A stretch of 64,000 nucleotides of DNA from CAZSBB01 sp964605235 (GTDB lineage: Bacteria; Planctomycetota; Phycisphaerae; Phycisphaerales; Phycisphaeraceae): NCBI GenBank assembly GCA_964605235.1, contig CAZSBB010000022.1:1-64000 (forward strand), given 5' to 3'. Position numbers and translations under genes: made by a program. The notes under the pieces are model-generated. The model did not search any database and had not been told where the DNA came from. It saw nothing but the letters and a program-made list of their open reading frames with translations. Positions 1 through 12,301 of this stretch are shown piece by piece. Every line of letters starts with the position of its first letter. The first letter of the stretch is position 1.

Positions 1-4304
<4,304 letters not shown>

Positions 4305-4475
4305 GGCGATTCTCCCTCGGCGCTGGAGCGGTGGCAGTGGGGTGAGCGTAGGTAGGCGTATGATTGTAGCCCACCTGTCGGCCGGGCAGCATTGGCAGTT
4401 TACCCCGGAGCTGGTGGCGCGGGCATGCGCCAGCAGGTACACTTGACGACCAATCATCAAACCGTGAGGAAAGCC

Positions 4476-5531
4476 ATGGAATTCGACCTGCTCAAGAAGC
4501 TGACCCTGACCCCCGGCGTACCTGGTCGGGAGCAGCGCGTGCGCGATCTGATCCTCGCCGAGTCCAGCGATTTGTGGGATGAAACGGAAGTGGATGCGAT
4601 GGGCTCGCTCATCTGCCGCCGCCAGCCGCGCCCCGGTCGCAGCAAGCGCGGCAGCAAAGCGAGCAAGCCCACGCGGGTGATGCTGTCATGCCACATGGAC
4701 CAGATCGGCTTCCTCGTGCGCCACATTGATGAGAAGGGCTTCCTGCGCGTCACCAGCGTCGGTGGGTTCGATCCGCGCAACCTGTTCGCCCGGCTGGTGA
4801 CGGTCTGCACGCGCGAGGGTGATCTGCCCGGCGTGCTCAACCCCGGCGGCAAGCCCGTGCACATCGCCACCGAAGCCGACCGCAAGGTGATTCCCGAGGT
4901 GATTGATCTGGTGATCGACCTGGGCCTGCCGCCCAAGGCAGTGCAGCGCAAGGTGCAGATCGGCGACATGGTGGTGATTCAAGCCCAGTTCGTGGAGGTG
5001 GGCGAAACCATTGTCAGCCAGTGTCTGGACAACCGCATCGCCTGCTGGGAAGCGATAGCCGCGGTGCGTCAGCTCAAGCAGCACGATTGCGAGATTTACG
5101 CTGCCTTCACCGTGCAGGAGGAAGTGGGCTGCCGCGGCGCGGGGCCGGCCGCCGAGCGCATCGCGCCGGACATTGCCGTCACCCTCGACACCACGCTCTG
5201 CTGTGACACGCCGGGGGTGCCGGGCGATCTGGCGATCACCAAGCAAGGCGGGGGCGCGGGGTTGCTGGTGATGGACTCGAGCGCCATCAGCGATCTGAAG
5301 CTGTTGGAAGAGTTCGAGCAGGTGGCGAAAAAGAACCGCATCAAAGCCCAGCGCACCATTCTGCACCGCGGCGGGACCGACTCGGCGACGATTCAACCCC
5401 GGCGCCAGGGCCATCGCGTGATGGGGCTGGTGTGCGGCACGCGCTACATTCACACCGTGACCGAGATGATCCACAAGGACGACCTGCGCGCCTGCCGCGA
5501 TCTGCTGACCGCATGGCTGGCGCAGGTGTGA
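4476..5531 (+). CDS. M42 family metallo-aminopeptidase
   Basis: 351 residues, the usual M42 length. The ATG at 4476 was chosen because GAGGA sits just upstream and because the longer open frame begins with low-quality sequence. M42 enzymes are dinuclear-metal aminopeptidases, often forming large tetrahedral cytosolic particles that trim peptides from other proteases. The metal-ligand and catalytic set is visible in order: H73-x-D75 (SCHMD), bridging D185 (QCLDN), E215/E216 (VQEEVG), D238 (VTLDT) and H326 (RYIHT). The members once called endoglucanase CelM belong to this family, so a cellulase label would be wrong. The gene is divergent from the AsmA-like gene, and the methyltransferase follows after 44 bp. 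Confidence 0.88.
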   Translation: MEFDLLKKLTLTPGVPGREQRVRDLILAESSDLWDETEVDAMGSLICRRQPRPGRSKRGSKASKPTRVMLSCHMDQIGFLVRHIDEKGFLRVTSVGGFDPRNLFARLVTVCTREGDLPGVLNPGGKPVHIATEADRKVIPEVIDLVIDLGLPPKAVQRKVQIGDMVVIQAQFVEVGETIVSQCLDNRIACWEAIAAVRQLKQHDCEIYAAFTVQEEVGCRGAGPAAERIAPDIAVTLDTTLCCDTPGVPGDLAITKQGGGAGLLVMDSSAISDLKLLEEFEQVAKKNRIKAQRTILHRGGTDSATIQPRRQGHRVMGLVCGTRYIHTVTEMIHKDDLRACRDLLTAWLAQV

Positions 5532-5563
5532 ATGGGCTGTTCGCGCTGGTTGCTTAACTTCGC

Positions 5564-5569
5564 TAGAAT
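5564..5569 (+). promoter_or_regulatory. -10 box directly upstream of methyltransferase ATG
   Basis: TAGAAT lies 6 nt before the ATG at 5576, with no Shine-Dalgarno between them. A normal start site would fall at or next to the ATG, so a leaderless transcript is likely. The -35 is weak (TTCGCG at 18 bp spacing). Confidence 0.4.
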
Positions 5570-5575
5570 CCCGCC

Positions 5576-6607
5576 ATGACAGACGACAAGTCGAAACCAT
5601 CCGCTGCGCTGCCGGTGGACACCGTGGCGCCGGGCGACTGCATCGCCCAGATGCGCCAGTGGCCCGCAGGGAGTGTGGACCTGATTTTCGCCGACCCGCC
5701 GTACAACATCGGGTACACCTACGATCAGTACGAGGACAAGCGCGACGACAGCGAATACGTGCAGTGGACGCAGGATTGGATCGACGGCTGCGCCCATCTG
5801 CTCAAACCCACGGGCAGCTTCTACATCCTCATCGGGGATGAATATGCCGCCGAGACGCGCATGCATCTGAAGCAGCTCGAACGCGAGCGGAAGCTGGTGC
5901 TGCGCAACTGGATCATCTGGCATTACACCTTTGGCCAGAACTGCAAAGTGAAGTTCAACCGCAGCCACGCCCACCTGTTTTACTGCGTGGGGCCGCAGTT
6001 GTTCACCCAGCCGCTGAAGGTCAAAGCCAGCGGGGATGAACCCCAGCCGTTCACTTTCAACCGCAGCGCGATCGCCGTCGCCAGCGCCCGCCAGACGGTC
6101 TATGGCGACCTGCGCGCCAATCCCACCGGCAAGCTGCCCGACGATGTGTGGTACCTGCGCCCCCAGCAGGCGCAAAGCGTGATCGACCGCGGCGTGCCGG
6201 TGAATTACTTCGCGCCTGAGGAAGACACGTGGTATTTGCCGCGCCTCTGCGGCACCTTCGGCGAACGCCAGGGCTGGCATCCCTGTCAGCTTCCCGAAGC
6301 GCTGCTGGAACGCATCATTGCCGTCAGCAGCAATCCGGGCGATCTGGTGTTCGATCCCTTCACCGGCAGCGGCACGACGTTGGCGGTGGCGGCGCGCATG
6401 CAACGGCACTGGCTCGGCTGCGAATTCAGCGATGAGTATGCCGCCAAGGCGCTGGCGCGCATCGAGCATGTCGCCAAGACCGGGCAGACCATGGTGAGCA
6501 CCGCCGCCTCGCGCGGCATCGAGCGCGGCAAACCCAAAAAGAAAGCCGAACCCCACCGCAGCGCCGGCGTCCGCCAGCGGCGCCCCCGCAAAAGCGCTCC
6601 GCAATAA
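5576..6607 (+). CDS. Site-specific DNA methyltransferase (beta-class, N6-A or N4-C)
   Basis: 343 residues. Catalytic motif IV DPPYN is at residues 40-44, and the AdoMet-binding motif (DPFTGSGTT) comes near residue 260. Motif IV before motif I is the beta-class order, as in CcrM and other orphan or type II methyltransferases. The C-terminal 25 residues are strongly basic (KPKKKAEP...RQRRPRK), possibly a DNA-binding tail. No restriction endonuclease gene is adjacent: neighbours are a peptidase and a sugar epimerase. It may therefore be a solitary regulatory methyltransferase. The target sequence cannot be read from the protein. The DPPYN motif favours N6-adenine, but N4-cytosine is possible. 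Confidence 0.85.
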   Translation: MTDDKSKPSAALPVDTVAPGDCIAQMRQWPAGSVDLIFADPPYNIGYTYDQYEDKRDDSEYVQWTQDWIDGCAHLLKPTGSFYILIGDEYAAETRMHLKQLERERKLVLRNWIIWHYTFGQNCKVKFNRSHAHLFYCVGPQLFTQPLKVKASGDEPQPFTFNRSAIAVASARQTVYGDLRANPTGKLPDDVWYLRPQQAQSVIDRGVPVNYFAPEEDTWYLPRLCGTFGERQGWHPCQLPEALLERIIAVSSNPGDLVFDPFTGSGTTLAVAARMQRHWLGCEFSDEYAAKALARIEHVAKTGQTMVSTAASRGIERGKPKKKAEPHRSAGVRQRRPRKSAPQ

Positions 6608-6636
6608 CCCCACGTTCCCGCACCGCCCAGCGTCCT

Positions 6637-6660
6637 CGCCCACGCTTGCGCCTCCGCATC
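6637..6660 (-). repeat. Dispersed repeat, copy 1
   Basis: The core ACGCTTGCGCCTCCGC at 6642-6657 recurs with one change at 9118-9133 and exactly, in reverse orientation, at 56764-56779. Copies 1 and 2 share the longer 24-bp context with a single difference. Confidence 0.5.
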
Positions 6661-6715
6661 ACCCTGCGCACGCTGAGCGTCACCCTCGCACCCGTGCAGC
6701 ACCACGTCCCGGCGG

Positions 6716-6721
6716 TATCAT
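6716..6721 (+). promoter_or_regulatory. -10 box directly upstream of epimerase ATG
   Basis: TATCAT lies 6 nt before the ATG at 6728 and no ribosome binding site is present, the same arrangement as at 5564, 10464, 31745 and 36799. Confidence 0.35.
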
Positions 6722-6727
6722 GCCGCG

Positions 6728-7693
6728 ATGAATCTCAAACGCGTACTCGTCACCGGCGCCGCCGGCTTCATTGGTTCCCATCTGACGGACCACCTGCTGG
6801 CGCGGGGAATTGAGGTCGTGGGGCTGGACAACTTCTGCGACTTCTACGATCCCCAGCAGAAGCGGCGGAATCTGCACGCCGCCGGGCAGCACGCGGGTTT
6901 TACGCTGGTGGAAGCCGACCTGCGCGACCGTGATGCCGTGCTGCAGGCGGTCACGTCCACACGCCCCCAGGGCATCGTGCATCTGGCGGCGATGGCGGGT
7001 GTGCGGCCGAGCATCCAGAACCCATCGCTGTATGCCGACGTCAACGTCAGCGGCACCGTGCATCTGCTGGATGCAGCGGTCAAAGCCGGCGTCGAACGCT
7101 TCGTCTTCGCTTCCAGTTCCAGCGTCTACGGCAACAACCCCAAGACGCCCTTCGCGGAGGACGATCTGGTTGACCATCCCATCAGTCCGTATGCCGCCAC
7201 CAAAAAATCCTGCGAACTGCTCGCCCACACCTTCTGGCATCTGCATCAGCTGCCGACGGTGGGGTTGCGCTTTTTCACGGTGTACGGCCCACGGCAGCGG
7301 CCGGACCTGGCGATCGGCAAGTTCATGCGGCTGATCGCGCAGGGCCATCCCATTCCGGTGTTCGGCGACGGCAGCTCCAGCCGGGACTACACCTTCGTCC
7401 ACGACATCGTGGGCGGCGTCATCGCGGCGCTGGATCATTGCACGCAGCGCGTGGGCTATCGCATCTACAACCTGGGCAGCGATTCCCCCGTGACGCTCAG
7501 CGAACTGATTGCCGCGATCGAGCAAGTCGTCGGGCGGGCTGCGGTGATTGATCGGCAGCCCAATCAGCCGGGCGATGTCGAACGCACCTGGGCGGACCTG
7601 TCCCGCAGTCGGGGTGAGCTGGGTTACGCGCCCGCCACGCCGCTGGTGGAAGGTTTGCGTCAGCAGTGGGACTGGTGGACCAATCAGGCTTAA
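6728..7693 (+). CDS. NAD-dependent epimerase, UDP-glucuronate 4-epimerase type
   Basis: 321 residues, a full-length extended short-chain dehydrogenase. The N-terminal NAD-binding motif GAAGFIG is at residues 10-16. The SSSSVYG segment precedes the catalytic Y155-x3-K159 (YAATKKS), and the sequences RFFTVYGPRQRPD and SRDYTFVHD are typical of UDP-glucuronate 4-epimerases and related UDP-GlcNAc 4-epimerases. The expected reaction interconverts UDP-glucuronate and UDP-galacturonate for exopolysaccharide or lipopolysaccharide synthesis in the cytosol. The esterase gene starts 18 bp downstream, so the two may be cotranscribed. Substrate choice within the family cannot be fixed from the sequence alone. 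Confidence 0.8.
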   Translation: MNLKRVLVTGAAGFIGSHLTDHLLARGIEVVGLDNFCDFYDPQQKRRNLHAAGQHAGFTLVEADLRDRDAVLQAVTSTRPQGIVHLAAMAGVRPSIQNPSLYADVNVSGTVHLLDAAVKAGVERFVFASSSSVYGNNPKTPFAEDDLVDHPISPYAATKKSCELLAHTFWHLHQLPTVGLRFFTVYGPRQRPDLAIGKFMRLIAQGHPIPVFGDGSSSRDYTFVHDIVGGVIAALDHCTQRVGYRIYNLGSDSPVTLSELIAAIEQVVGRAAVIDRQPNQPGDVERTWADLSRSRGELGYAPATPLVEGLRQQWDWWTNQA

Positions 7694-7711
7694 GCACACG
7701 GAGGTTCGGCG

Positions 7712-8791
7712 ATGCATCCCCGGTTTGATGATTTGTTCGATTGGCGCGTCGGTGAGCCGGATTTGACGCTGGGGGTTGGACCGTCGCAGGTGGCGCGCCT
7801 GAGCACGGCTGCGCAGTGGACGCAAAAGGCCGAGCAATTGCGCGAACTGTATCGCTGGACGCTGGGCGCGCAGCCGGCCGAGTTCGCCCAGACGCCGCTG
7901 GATTTTCGGGTCGAAAGCGAGCAGGCATACCAGAACTGCACGCGGCGCACGGTGTCCTACCTGGCAGGGCCTGACGAACGCATCCGCGCGGAAGTGCTGA
8001 TCCCCAGGGGGCAGTCGCAACCCGGCCCAGCGGTGCTGACGATTCATCCGACCAACGCCAACGGACGGATGCAGACCATTGGCGAGGACCCATCGCAGGA
8101 TGGGCAGGACCGCGCGTATGGGCTGCATCTGGCGCAGCGGGGTTACGTCACGTTTTCCTACGACATCGACTCCACGCACGATCGGCTGTACCCCGGCGCA
8201 GCGCGGGCGTTCGACAACACGCCGCTGTATGACCGCTACCCGCGCTGGTCGGCGCGCGGCAAGGATTTGCATGATGTAAGCCGGGCGCTGGACGCCATGG
8301 CGTTGATCCCGGAGATCGATGTCAGCCGCATTGGTTGTCTGGGTCATTCGCAGGGCGGGGGGATCACGACGGATGCGATGATTCTCGAGCCGCGCATCGC
8401 GGCGGGGGTGAACAATTGCGGCGACTGGCCGTTCCGCCTGAGCCGCAACCCGTTCAATCGCTGCCGCACGGGCTGGTGGATCGGTCAGCCGGCGCTCCGG
8501 CCGTTCGCCGCGGCAGGCAAGCCGATGCCGATGGATCTGCATGAGAAGCTCGCCCTGGCGGCTCCGCGCCCGCAGATGGTGCTGGTGAGCCTGAGCGATT
8601 TCGGTTTTACGCTGGCGGATGAATGGCTGACCCGGCCGACGTGGGAGAACCTCGCCGCGTCGGTGCGGGAGCTGTACACGTTGCTGGGCGTGGCGGAAGC
8701 GATCCAGTTCGAGTTGCATCAGGAAGGCCACAGCTTCAAGGCTGCCCAGCGGGAGATTGCGTATCGGTTTCTGGATCAGCATCTGCGCTGA
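7712..8791 (+). CDS. Alpha/beta hydrolase, acetyl xylan esterase/dienelactone-hydrolase-like
   Basis: 359 residues without a signal peptide, starting at an ATG with GGAGG upstream. The nucleophile elbow is GHSQGG with S213. The catalytic His is probably in the EGHSF segment near residue 337, and the oxyanion/substrate region contains the segment TIHPTNANGRMQ. The size and the long N-terminal region before the fold resemble carbohydrate esterases of the acetyl xylan esterase or glucuronoyl-esterase-like groups. It follows a UDP-uronic acid epimerase and precedes xylose isomerase, which fits handling of acylated xylan fragments. The exact substrate is inference. Confidence 0.68.
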   Translation: MHPRFDDLFDWRVGEPDLTLGVGPSQVARLSTAAQWTQKAEQLRELYRWTLGAQPAEFAQTPLDFRVESEQAYQNCTRRTVSYLAGPDERIRAEVLIPRGQSQPGPAVLTIHPTNANGRMQTIGEDPSQDGQDRAYGLHLAQRGYVTFSYDIDSTHDRLYPGAARAFDNTPLYDRYPRWSARGKDLHDVSRALDAMALIPEIDVSRIGCLGHSQGGGITTDAMILEPRIAAGVNNCGDWPFRLSRNPFNRCRTGWWIGQPALRPFAAAGKPMPMDLHEKLALAAPRPQMVLVSLSDFGFTLADEWLTRPTWENLAASVRELYTLLGVAEAIQFELHQEGHSFKAAQREIAYRFLDQHLR

Positions 8792-8907
8792 GTCACAGGT
8801 TGACGGACGCCCGTTACCCGCCGACTTGCGTCGACGGCTCGGAAGCGTCGGATACTGGGGGAGAAGTGGGACTGTCTGGTAGTGCGTCTCACAGGCGTAT
8901 GGTCGTC

Positions 8908-8935
8908 TCGACAGCCCCGGGGAAATCATTACAAT
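8908..8935 (+). promoter_or_regulatory. Promoter of tRNA-Leu
   Basis: TCGACA (8908-8913) and TACAAT (8930-8935), each one mismatch from the sigma-70 consensus, are separated by 16 bp. Transcription would begin about 12 nt before the mature tRNA. Confidence 0.65.
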
Positions 8936-8953
8936 GCTGCGTTCCAAGTCCCC

Positions 8954-9040
8954 GCGGTCGTGGCGGAATTGGCAGACGCGCCAGGTTGAGGGCCTGGTGG
9001 GGCTAAACACCCCGTGAAGGTTCGACTCCTTTCGACCGCA
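8954..9040 (+). tRNA. tRNA-Leu (GAG anticodon)
   Basis: An 87-nt cloverleaf. The acceptor GCGGTCG pairs perfectly with CGACCGC, with discriminator A. The anticodon stem CCAGG/CCTGG encloses a loop with GAG. It has the long class II variable arm expected of tRNA-Leu and a GGTTCGACTCC T-arm. CCA is not encoded. Confidence 0.96.
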
Positions 9041-9048
9041 TTCACCTG

Positions 9049-9085
9049 ACGACCCGCGCTTTCCAGCGCGGGTCGTTCTATTTTC
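9049..9085 (+). terminator. Rho-independent terminator after tRNA-Leu
   Basis: An 11-bp perfect stem (ACGACCCGCGC / GCGCGGGTCGT) with a 6-nt loop is followed by TCTATTTTC. Confidence 0.85.
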
Positions 9086-9112
9086 AACGCCCCCGTCCTG
9101 CCGCAACACCTC

Positions 9113-9136
9113 CGCCCACGCTTGTGCCTCCGCATC
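9113..9136 (-). repeat. Dispersed repeat, copy 2
   Basis: 23 of 24 bases match 6637-6660. It lies between the tRNA-Leu terminator and xylA. Confidence 0.5.
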
Positions 9137-9249
9137 CCCATCACTGCACTTCCGCACTGCATCAACGCACTGCCATCAACCCCGTCACTTGACCTGTATG
9201 CATCAGGTGAGGACACTGCCCGATCAATTCTCATGCAGGAGCCACCGTC

Positions 9250-10431
9250 ATGGTCAAGCAGCGTGATGCCTACGTACCCACCCCCAAGGACAAATTCACC
9301 TTCGGCCTCTGGACCGTGGGCAATCCGGGACGCGATCCCTTCGGCGAAGCCACCCGCGCGCCACTGACTCCCGCCCAGATCGTCGAAGTCCTTGGCAAAG
9401 CTGGCGGCGTGTTCGGCGTCAACTTCCACGACAACGACCTCATCCCCATCGACGCCACCCCCGCCGAGGCACTGCAGATCAAGAAGGACTTTCGCCGGGC
9501 GCTCAAACGCACCGGCTTGAAAGTCCCCATGGCGACCACCAACCTGTTTTCCGATCCCGTCTTCAAGGACGGCGCCTTCACCAGCAACGACGCGGAAGTC
9601 CGCGCTTACGCCATCGCCAAGACCATGCGGGCGATGGACCTGGGCGCGGAGTTCGGCGCCAAGGTCTACGTGTTCTGGGGCGGCCGGGAAGGCGTCGAAA
9701 CCGATGCCGCCAAGGACCCCGTGCTGGCGGTCAAACGCACCCGCGAAGCCATCAATTTCCTGTGCAAGTATTCCATGGAAAAACGCTACGGCTACAAGTT
9801 CGCCATGGAAGCCAAACCCAATGAGCCGCGCGGCCACATCTACAACGCCGTCACCGGCAGCTACCTCGCTTTCATCAGCACGCTGGACCATCCGGAAATG
9901 GTCGGCGTCAATCCGGAAGTCGCCCACGAACACATGGCGGGACTCAACTTCGTGCATCAGGTCGCCGCGGCGCTCGAATGCGGCAAGCTGTTCCACATCG
10001 ACCTGAACGACCAGGAGTTCGGCCGGTATGACCAGGACTTCCGCTTCGGCAGCGCCAGCTACAAACACGCCTTCTTCCTCGTCAAGCTGCTGACCGACTA
10101 CGGCTACAAAGGTCCCAAGCATTTCGACAGCCACGCCTACCGCACCAGCGATCACGATGACGTCATCGAGTTCGCCCGCGGCTCCATGCGGACCTACAAA
10201 ATCCTCGAAACCAAGGTCGCCCAGTTCAACAACCACCCGGCGGTCAAAGCCCTGTACCAGCAGATCAACCGCGACAATCCCAAGGTCGCCAAGCTGACCA
10301 GGAAGTACAGCAAGACCAACGCGAAAAACCTGCTGGCGCTCAACCTGAATCGGCAGAAGCTCGCCGCCCGCCCGCTGCCGTATGAGAAGCTCGACCAGTT
10401 GCTGTTCGACATTCTCATGGGCGCACGGTGA
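9250..10431 (+). CDS. xylA: Xylose isomerase
   Basis: 393 residues with AGGAG ahead of the ATG. The class I (actinobacterial-length) xylose isomerase pattern is clear: catalytic H60 and D63 in NFHDND, then WGGREG, the metal-ligand region MEAKPNEPRGH, NPEVAHEHM, HIDLNDQ and KHFDSHAYR in order. The cytosolic enzyme converts D-xylose to D-xylulose (and glucose to fructose) using Mg or Mn. No xylB kinase is adjacent, so the pathway must be completed elsewhere. The start lies 210 bp after the tRNA-Leu gene. Confidence 0.96.
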   Translation: MVKQRDAYVPTPKDKFTFGLWTVGNPGRDPFGEATRAPLTPAQIVEVLGKAGGVFGVNFHDNDLIPIDATPAEALQIKKDFRRALKRTGLKVPMATTNLFSDPVFKDGAFTSNDAEVRAYAIAKTMRAMDLGAEFGAKVYVFWGGREGVETDAAKDPVLAVKRTREAINFLCKYSMEKRYGYKFAMEAKPNEPRGHIYNAVTGSYLAFISTLDHPEMVGVNPEVAHEHMAGLNFVHQVAAALECGKLFHIDLNDQEFGRYDQDFRFGSASYKHAFFLVKLLTDYGYKGPKHFDSHAYRTSDHDDVIEFARGSMRTYKILETKVAQFNNHPAVKALYQQINRDNPKVAKLTRKYSKTNAKNLLALNLNRQKLAARPLPYEKLDQLLFDILMGAR

Positions 10432-10463
10432 GGAAAGGGTCGATCCGAGTCTGGTGTACGAGC

Positions 10464-10469
10464 TATAAT
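10464..10469 (+). promoter_or_regulatory. Consensus -10 box at the DUF433 gene start
   Basis: A perfect TATAAT lies 8 nt before the ATG at 10478, with no Shine-Dalgarno in between, so the DUF433 message is probably leaderless. No good -35 is visible. Confidence 0.45.
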
Positions 10470-10477
10470 CGAACACC

Positions 10478-10717
10478 ATGCCTACTCCCTGGCCTACAGA
10501 TCGCATCACGCTGGACCCTGCGGTGCTTTGCGGCAAGCCGGTGATTCGCGGTACGCGCCTGGCCGTGGAGTTCGTGTTGGAATTGCTGGCGGGCGGCTGG
10601 ACCACCCAGCAGGTTTTGGATGAGTATCCCGGGGTGACGGAAGCCGACATCCAGGCGTGTCTGGCTTATGCGTGCGATCTGCTTCAGGGTGAGCGGGTCT
10701 ATCCGGCGGCATCTTGA
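10478..10717 (+). CDS. DUF433 family antitoxin-like protein
   Basis: 79 residues covering a complete DUF433 domain: DPAVLCGKPVIRGTRLAVEFVLELLAGG, then the helix-turn-helix-like segment TTQQVLDEYPGVTEADIQACLAYA. DUF433 proteins pair with PIN-like DUF5615 partners and are regarded as antitoxins that bind DNA and the partner. Here the partner begins 3 nt after the stop codon. The consensus TATAAT just before the start suggests a dedicated leaderless promoter. Confidence 0.85.
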   Translation: MPTPWPTDRITLDPAVLCGKPVIRGTRLAVEFVLELLAGGWTTQQVLDEYPGVTEADIQACLAYACDLLQGERVYPAAS

Positions 10718-10720
10718 CGC

Positions 10721-11083
10721 ATGCGTCTACTGGCCAATGAAAACGTGTCACGGAGCTTGATCGACGCCTTGCGCCTGGCTGGGCACGATGTGGCGTGGAT
10801 TCGTAAGCGCGCCCCAGGTTCGGCTGATGCTGCGGTCATGCTGATGGCCGAGGTTGAAGGGCGCATCCTGCTGACTTATGACCGGGACTTTGGCGAGCTG
10901 GCGCGGCAATCGCACTTGCCGCCGCAGGTCGGGATTGTGTACCTGCGTCTCTCGCCGGTGAATCCTGCTGCGGTCATCGCACGGGTGCTGCGGGAGTTCG
11001 AGCAGCCGCGCCAATGGGAGGGGCATTTCGTGGTGATCGAACCCCAGCGTACGCGCGTGCGGTCGTTGGCGTCGTGGTCCTGA
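10721..11083 (+). CDS. DUF5615 PIN-like toxin candidate
   Basis: 120 residues. The PIN-like motifs are LLANENVSRSLIDALR at the N-terminus and LTYDRDFGELARQ in the middle, as in DUF5615 proteins (Mut7-C/PIN-like fold, putative ribonuclease). The gap to the DUF433 gene is 3 bp, which implies translational coupling and a type II toxin-antitoxin operon. Toxicity has not been shown for this member. Confidence 0.82.
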   Translation: MRLLANENVSRSLIDALRLAGHDVAWIRKRAPGSADAAVMLMAEVEGRILLTYDRDFGELARQSHLPPQVGIVYLRLSPVNPAAVIARVLREFEQPRQWEGHFVVIEPQRTRVRSLASWS

Positions 11084-11162
11084 TTTACTGATTCAGCTTC
11101 CGTTGGTTCCGCGCGGCGTTACACTGCCGAGCAACACTTATCCATTTTCCAGGAATCCCGCC

Positions 11163-12197
11163 ATGGCGAAGACCTACGGTATCGGGCTGATTTCCACCGG
11201 TTGGGTGGCTGGCGCCCATGTGGAAGCATTTGGGCAGGTGCCGCACACGCGGGTGGTGGCGGTGTGCAGTCGGCAGAAGGCGCGGGCGCAGCAGTTCATC
11301 GCGGAACATCGCCTGGACGCGGCGGCGTACAGCAAGCTCGAGCAGTTTCTCCAGCACCCGGATCTGGACATTGTGATCGTCGCTTCGCCGCATCCGTTGC
11401 ATCCGCAGCAGACGATTGCCGCCGCCAACGCCGGCAAACATGTCATCATCGAGAAGCCGGTGGCGCTCAACGCCCGCGACCTGAAAGCCATGGTGGCGGC
11501 AGTCAACAAAAACAAGGTGCAGACGAGCGTCTGTTTCGAGCTGCACTGGAACGGGCTGTTCCGCAACATCCGCGCCATGCTCGACCAGAAGCTGCTGGGC
11601 CGGCTTTACTTTGGCGAGGTGGCGTACAACCACGGCATCGGCCCGTGGTATGGGCAGTGGAAGTGGAACGTCAAGAAACGCATGGCGGGCAGCGCGGTGC
11701 TCACGGCCGGCTGTCATGCGCTCGATGGCTTGATCTGGTTCATGGACAGCCGGGTGACGGAAGTGGCGGCCATGAGCAACACCAGCCCGGACAACCCGCT
11801 GCAGTATGAGTACGACCCCAACAGTGCGGCGTTGCTGAAGTTCGAGAGCGGCGCGGTGGGCATGGTGCAGACCAGCATTGAATGCCGGATGCCCTACACC
11901 TTTCCCATTCGGCTTCAGGGCGATCAGGGGGCGATCCTCAACGACCAACTGAGTTTGGTTTCCTGGCCCGCCACGCGCGGCTGGGCGAAGATTCCCGCGG
12001 CATTGCCGGACTCCGGCGACGTGCATGACCATCCCTATGTCGGGCAGTTTCAGTACTTCATCGAATGTCTGCAGCAACGCCGTCGACCGCACAATGACCT
12101 GCGCGCTGCCGCCCATGTGCATGAGGTGTGCTATGCGATGGAAGAAGCCATCCGCACCCGGCGCACGGTGAAGGTCAAACGCACCGCCGGAACGTAA
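11163..12197 (+). CDS. Gfo/Idh/MocA family oxidoreductase
   Basis: 344 residues from the ATG at 11163, chosen because CCAGGA precedes it and the Rossmann start (YGIGLISTGWVAGAH) begins at once. The NAD(P)-binding domain is followed by the conserved EKPVALNARDLKAM segment, where the Lys is catalytic in the family, and a C-terminal alpha/beta domain (YNHGIGPWYGQWKW). The family oxidises or reduces sugars, inositols and derivatives in the cytosol. It lies next to the GH2 carbohydrate operon but points the other way. The substrate is unknown. Confidence 0.85.
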   Translation: MAKTYGIGLISTGWVAGAHVEAFGQVPHTRVVAVCSRQKARAQQFIAEHRLDAAAYSKLEQFLQHPDLDIVIVASPHPLHPQQTIAAANAGKHVIIEKPVALNARDLKAMVAAVNKNKVQTSVCFELHWNGLFRNIRAMLDQKLLGRLYFGEVAYNHGIGPWYGQWKWNVKKRMAGSAVLTAGCHALDGLIWFMDSRVTEVAAMSNTSPDNPLQYEYDPNSAALLKFESGAVGMVQTSIECRMPYTFPIRLQGDQGAILNDQLSLVSWPATRGWAKIPAALPDSGDVHDHPYVGQFQYFIECLQQRRRPHNDLRAAAHVHEVCYAMEEAIRTRRTVKVKRTAGT

Positions 12198-12219
12198 GCC
12201 TGCCGCTCAGCCGTGTCGT

Positions 12220-12300
12220 CACCACAGAGACACAGAGAGCACCGAGTCAGACTCACTGAGGAGCGCAGGAAGAGCGGGAGCTCAGCCGGATGCTCATGCT
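12220..12300. repeat. Dispersed CACCAC-GAG-CACAGAG repeat, partial copy
   Basis: It begins CACCACAGAGACACAGAG and continues GCACCGAG...GACTCACTGAG, closely matching the left half of the element at 33378-33489. It ends at GCTCATGCTTT, directly beside the GH2 stop codon, and the second element has the same 11-mer at the same place beside another stop codon. Confidence 0.6.
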
Positions 12301-12301
12301 T

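Noticed and set aside
4476..5531. Endoglucanase (CelM-type label)
   Set aside because: That name has been applied to M42 members, but the metal-ligand pattern is that of M42 aminopeptidases.
6680..9157. 825-codon minus-strand open frame across the epimerase and esterase genes
   Set aside because: It runs antisense through two well-recognised genes and a tRNA, and its sequence is Arg/Pro/Gln-rich with no family character.
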